64,000 nucleotides of DNA, taken from NCBI RefSeq assembly GCF_020103695.1, contig NZ_JAHXBF010000015.1, positions 248,001 to 312,000 on the forward strand, written 5' to 3'. The translations under genes and the position numbers were made by a program. Below, one piece after another: positions 61,642-64,000 of the stretch. Every line of letters begins with the position of its first letter. Within the stretch, counting starts at the first letter, position 1. The notes under the pieces were generated by a model. It was not told the origin of the DNA. It did not search any database and saw only the letters and a list, made by a program, of their open reading frames with translations. The stretch comes from Hyalangium versicolor. Lineage in GTDB: Bacteria; Myxococcota; Myxococcia; Myxococcales; Myxococcaceae.

Positions 61642-64000
61642 ATGGACAGGGGTGGACCACCAGCTCCCAGGCGATGGCTGGAAATCGATATCGCTCAGGT
61701 CGGCGCCGAGATCAGTGCCGCGGTCCGGCTGGGAGGCAGTGCACCTCCGCAACTCTACAGTCTGGGACTCGGACACACCCCGGACACGCTGCGCCAGTTT
61801 GGCGAATGGGTGAAGGAGGCAGCCTCTCGCGCCGCCTCGCTGACGCCCTCGCCGCCAGACGCCGAGTCACTCCATGCAGCGCTCTTCCAGAAGGCGCTGC
61901 AAGACGCGCTCTCGCAGGTGGAGGCAGTCCCCGGAGCGGAAGCGCCCCTGCTCCGGCTGATGCCCCAGGACAGCCACCTCCAGGCCGTCCCCTGGGAAGC
62001 CCTGTGCCGTCCTGGCACGGGCCGCGACTTCGTGGGGGCCTCGCGAGAGGTCTGCCTCGTTCGCGGTGTGCACTCCACGAAACCGTGGCAGCCACGAGAG
62101 GTGCGCGGCGCCGTTCGCCTGCTCGTCATCTCGCCTTTCGATGAGGCCGCGCCCGCACGACTCCGCGCGGCCCTCTATCCCAGCATCGAAGTGGGGGAGC
62201 TCGAATGGCTCGATTCCCTCACCGGCCCCCGTGCCACCGTTGCCGAAGTCCTCGACCGGTTACGACACGAGCCTTTGCCGCACATCGTCCACTTCATCGG
62301 GCATGGAGGTTTCGACGAGGCGCAGGTTCCCCGCTTGAGGCTCGCGGACAAGGGAGGCCAGGAGTCCTGGCTCGCTGTGGGCGCACTCGCGGCGGAACTG
62401 GAGATGGCGCTCCGAAACCTGCGCCTGATCATCCTGGAAGGGGCCCCCATGGGCCAACCGGGCGCGCTCGCCAGCGCGGCGGAGCGGCTCGCCCAGGCCG
62501 GCGCCGACGCCGTGGTGGCGCACCTGTGGCCGATGCAGGAAGAAGTGTCCCGGCGCTTCTCGGTGGGCCTCTACCGCGCGCTGGCCGGGGCTTCCGAGCC
62601 CTCGGGGGACGTGGCGCGCAGCCTCCACGAGGCGCGGCGGAGGGTGTTGGAGGATTTCAAGGGCAGCGCGGAGGCCTTCTCCCCCGTGCTGTACCTGAGG
62701 GGACGTGACTCCCGGTTGTTCGACATCCGGCGCCCCAAGGGCGAGCCACGCTCCGTCCAGGCGCGCGCCGAGACGGCCGAAACAAATGCTTCCCCGCAGG
62801 GTTCCGTCTCGCTCGAGCTCTGGCTCTCCGTTCCGGATCCTGCCGCTCTGTCTCGAGAGCAGCTCGCCGAATCCCTGGCCTCGAGCTACGGCGCCAGGGT
62901 GGCCGCGCCTGCCTTTCAGGAGCGCAGGTTCATCCTTCCCCTCAAGCTTCCCAGGCAGGTGCTCCCCCAGTTGCTCCAGGATGCGGAGAGCGGTGCCCTC
63001 GACAGGCTCCTCGGCCAGGTGGGGGGGCGATTCGCCCAGGAGATCCGTGAGGGCTCCCGGTGTCTCTTCAGCCATGTGCCTTCCACGTCCTTCGCGCCGC
63101 CTCCCCGATTCGAGGATGTCTCTCCGGAGGAGTTGAAGGCGCTGCTGCCCCAGGTGGACGTGGTCCTGCTCACGACGACGGAGGTGGAGCGACAGGCCCT
63201 GTATGAAGCGCTCAAGCCCTTCCCCGGACGAGCGGGGCTGATTGAAGGAGCGCTCCACAACAACACCTACCGCCTGGGACAGTTCGGACGGTACGTCGTC
63301 GCTCATGTCCAGAGCACCATGGGCAGCCAGGCTCGGGATGGCTCCATGCTCACCGTGCGTGACGCCATCTCGGAGATCTCCCCCAAGGCCGTGGTGATCA
63401 TCGGCATCGCATTCGGGCTCAGGCCGGAGAAGCAGCGGCTGGGAGATGTCATCATCGCCGAGACGGTCGTTCCCTACGAACTCCAGCGCGTGGGCGAGAA
63501 GACGGTGCACCGCGGGCAACCCCTGGCGTGTGGCCCCATCCTGTCGGAGCGGTTCCGGACGCGGCGCGAGGACTGGAGCCTCGCGCGAGGAGAGGACGTC
63601 GTCCGGGTCTTCCAGGGCCCCTTGCTCTCGGGCGAGAAGCTCACCGACAACCATGCGTTCCGCGATGCGCTGACGGAGGCCTTTCCCACGGCGCATGCCG
63701 GAGAGATGGAGGGGGCGGGCGCCTACGCCGTCACCGAGCGAATGGGCGTGGAGGTCATCCTCGTCAAGGCGATCTGTGACTGGGCAGATGGAACCAAGAG
63801 CGATCGGGCCCAACCGTTCGCGGCGCGCGCCGCGGTCTCCCTCTCGCAGCATGTGCTCGCCAAGAGGGCGGTCCTGGAGCCCCTGAAGATCCGTGAGTCC
63901 ACATCGCCGGCCGAGCCCCTGACCGCCGCGCCTGTCGTGCTCGCGGATGATCCCGCCGTCCGCTCGCTGAGGGAGTTGCTGCGACAGCCCTTCTCACTGC
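61642..64000 (+). CDS. CHAT-like (probably inactive) and nucleoside-phosphorylase-like fusion protein, incomplete at the window end
   Basis: 786 codons visible, open through base 64000. Stops at 61534 and upstream leave the ATG at 61642 as the best start, though GTG/TTG alternatives exist. Residues 1-360 resemble a CHAT (caspase-like) domain: DSHLQAVPWEAL, PHIVHFIGHGG (catalytic His H221), and then RLIILEGAPMGQPGALASAA where the usual Cys of NACxSG is Ala (A268). Residues from 505 resemble an MTAN/PNP phosphorylase domain: VDVVLLTTTEVERQALYEAL, AVVIIGIAFGL, GEMEGAGAYAVTERMGVEV (E690), KAICDWADGTKSD. The end (AVRSLRELLRQPFSL) may begin an effector-associated domain. CHAT plus PNP modules are known from predicted counter-invader systems; that assignment is inference. 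Confidence 0.75.
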   Translation, partial: MDRGGPPAPRRWLEIDIAQVGAEISAAVRLGGSAPPQLYSLGLGHTPDTLRQFGEWVKEAASRAASLTPSPPDAESLHAALFQKALQDALSQVEAVPGAEAPLLRLMPQDSHLQAVPWEALCRPGTGRDFVGASREVCLVRGVHSTKPWQPREVRGAVRLLVISPFDEAAPARLRAALYPSIEVGELEWLDSLTGPRATVAEVLDRLRHEPLPHIVHFIGHGGFDEAQVPRLRLADKGGQESWLAVGALAAELEMALRNLRLIILEGAPMGQPGALASAAERLAQAGADAVVAHLWPMQEEVSRRFSVGLYRALAGASEPSGDVARSLHEARRRVLEDFKGSAEAFSPVLYLRGRDSRLFDIRRPKGEPRSVQARAETAETNASPQGSVSLELWLSVPDPAALSREQLAESLASSYGARVAAPAFQERRFILPLKLPRQVLPQLLQDAESGALDRLLGQVGGRFAQEIREGSRCLFSHVPSTSFAPPPRFEDVSPEELKALLPQVDVVLLTTTEVERQALYEALKPFPGRAGLIEGALHNNTYRLGQFGRYVVAHVQSTMGSQARDGSMLTVRDAISEISPKAVVIIGIAFGLRPEKQRLGDVIIAETVVPYELQRVGEKTVHRGQPLACGPILSERFRTRREDWSLARGEDVVRVFQGPLLSGEKLTDNHAFRDALTEAFPTAHAGEMEGAGAYAVTERMGVEVILVKAICDWADGTKSDRAQPFAARAAVSLSQHVLAKRAVLEPLKIRESTSPAEPLTAAPVVLADDPAVRSLRELLRQPFSL

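Noticed and set aside
62260..63852. 530-codon minus-strand frame opposite the CHAT-like gene
   Set aside because: The plus strand carries recognisable domains through the same interval; the minus frame is His/Arg/Gly-rich shadow text.

Overview
The window is high-GC DNA with the gene style of a predatory myxobacterium, most likely suborder Cystobacterineae (the Archangium, Cystobacter, Stigmatella and Hyalangium group). The pointers are a eukaryote-like Ser/Thr kinase with a helical-repeat tail, many large secreted lipoproteins, an RHS/YD protein, a DUF3426 zinc-ribbon protein with Pro/Ala linkers, secreted S8 and S41 peptidases, and an EGF plus FG-GAP surface protein. The genus is inference; no rRNA or complete tRNA is present to fix it.

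Layout. 1-11.3 kb: the end of a large secreted protein with a clear terminator, an outer-membrane-type protein, a glycerophosphodiester phosphodiesterase divergent from a TatA-like protein, a histidine kinase/response regulator pair, a Ser/Thr kinase, a lipoprotein and a helical-repeat protein. 11.3-20.1 kb: zinc-ribbon/DUF3426 protein, PhaR-type regulator, orphan ParA, a small phasin-like coiled-coil protein, two ArsA/GET3-type ATPases, and a TPR lipoprotein. PhaR, ParA and the coiled-coil protein suggest polyhydroxyalkanoate granule control. 20.2-24.4 kb: a probable defence island made of a Septu-like ATPase/HNH pair followed by a large metallophosphoesterase. 24.4-43 kb: ECF sigma factor with hydrolase, a 1482-residue lipoprotein paired with a 1925-residue RHS protein, a MASE1 histidine kinase, small enzymes, gene remnants, and a low-GC endonuclease/phosphatase-family gene.

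43.3-51.8 kb is an unstable accessory region. It holds tRNA-3'-end-like sequences at 43.39, 49.17 and 51.76 kb, what may be a 13-codon integrase start, two direct copies of an IS91-family end (281 bp, 5 differences), a decayed IS91 transposase, two truncated genes, an S8 protease with six repeats, and a low-GC pair with a DUF6402-like protein carrying an internal LysM-like segment. 51.9-61.6 kb holds two XRE/MmyB-type regulators, each beside an oxidoreductase, an S41 peptidase, the EGF/FG-GAP protein, a GlxA-type regulator, an acetyltransferase and remnants. The window ends inside a large gene (61642 onward) joining a CHAT-like domain that lacks the catalytic cysteine to a nucleoside-phosphorylase-like domain; this resembles predicted counter-invader effectors.

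Most promising for new biology: the CHAT-like/phosphorylase gene, the ATPase/HNH/phosphoesterase cluster, the DUF6402-LysM protein within what may be a decayed integrative element, and the RHS protein with a hydrophobic repeated tail and no visible immunity gene.
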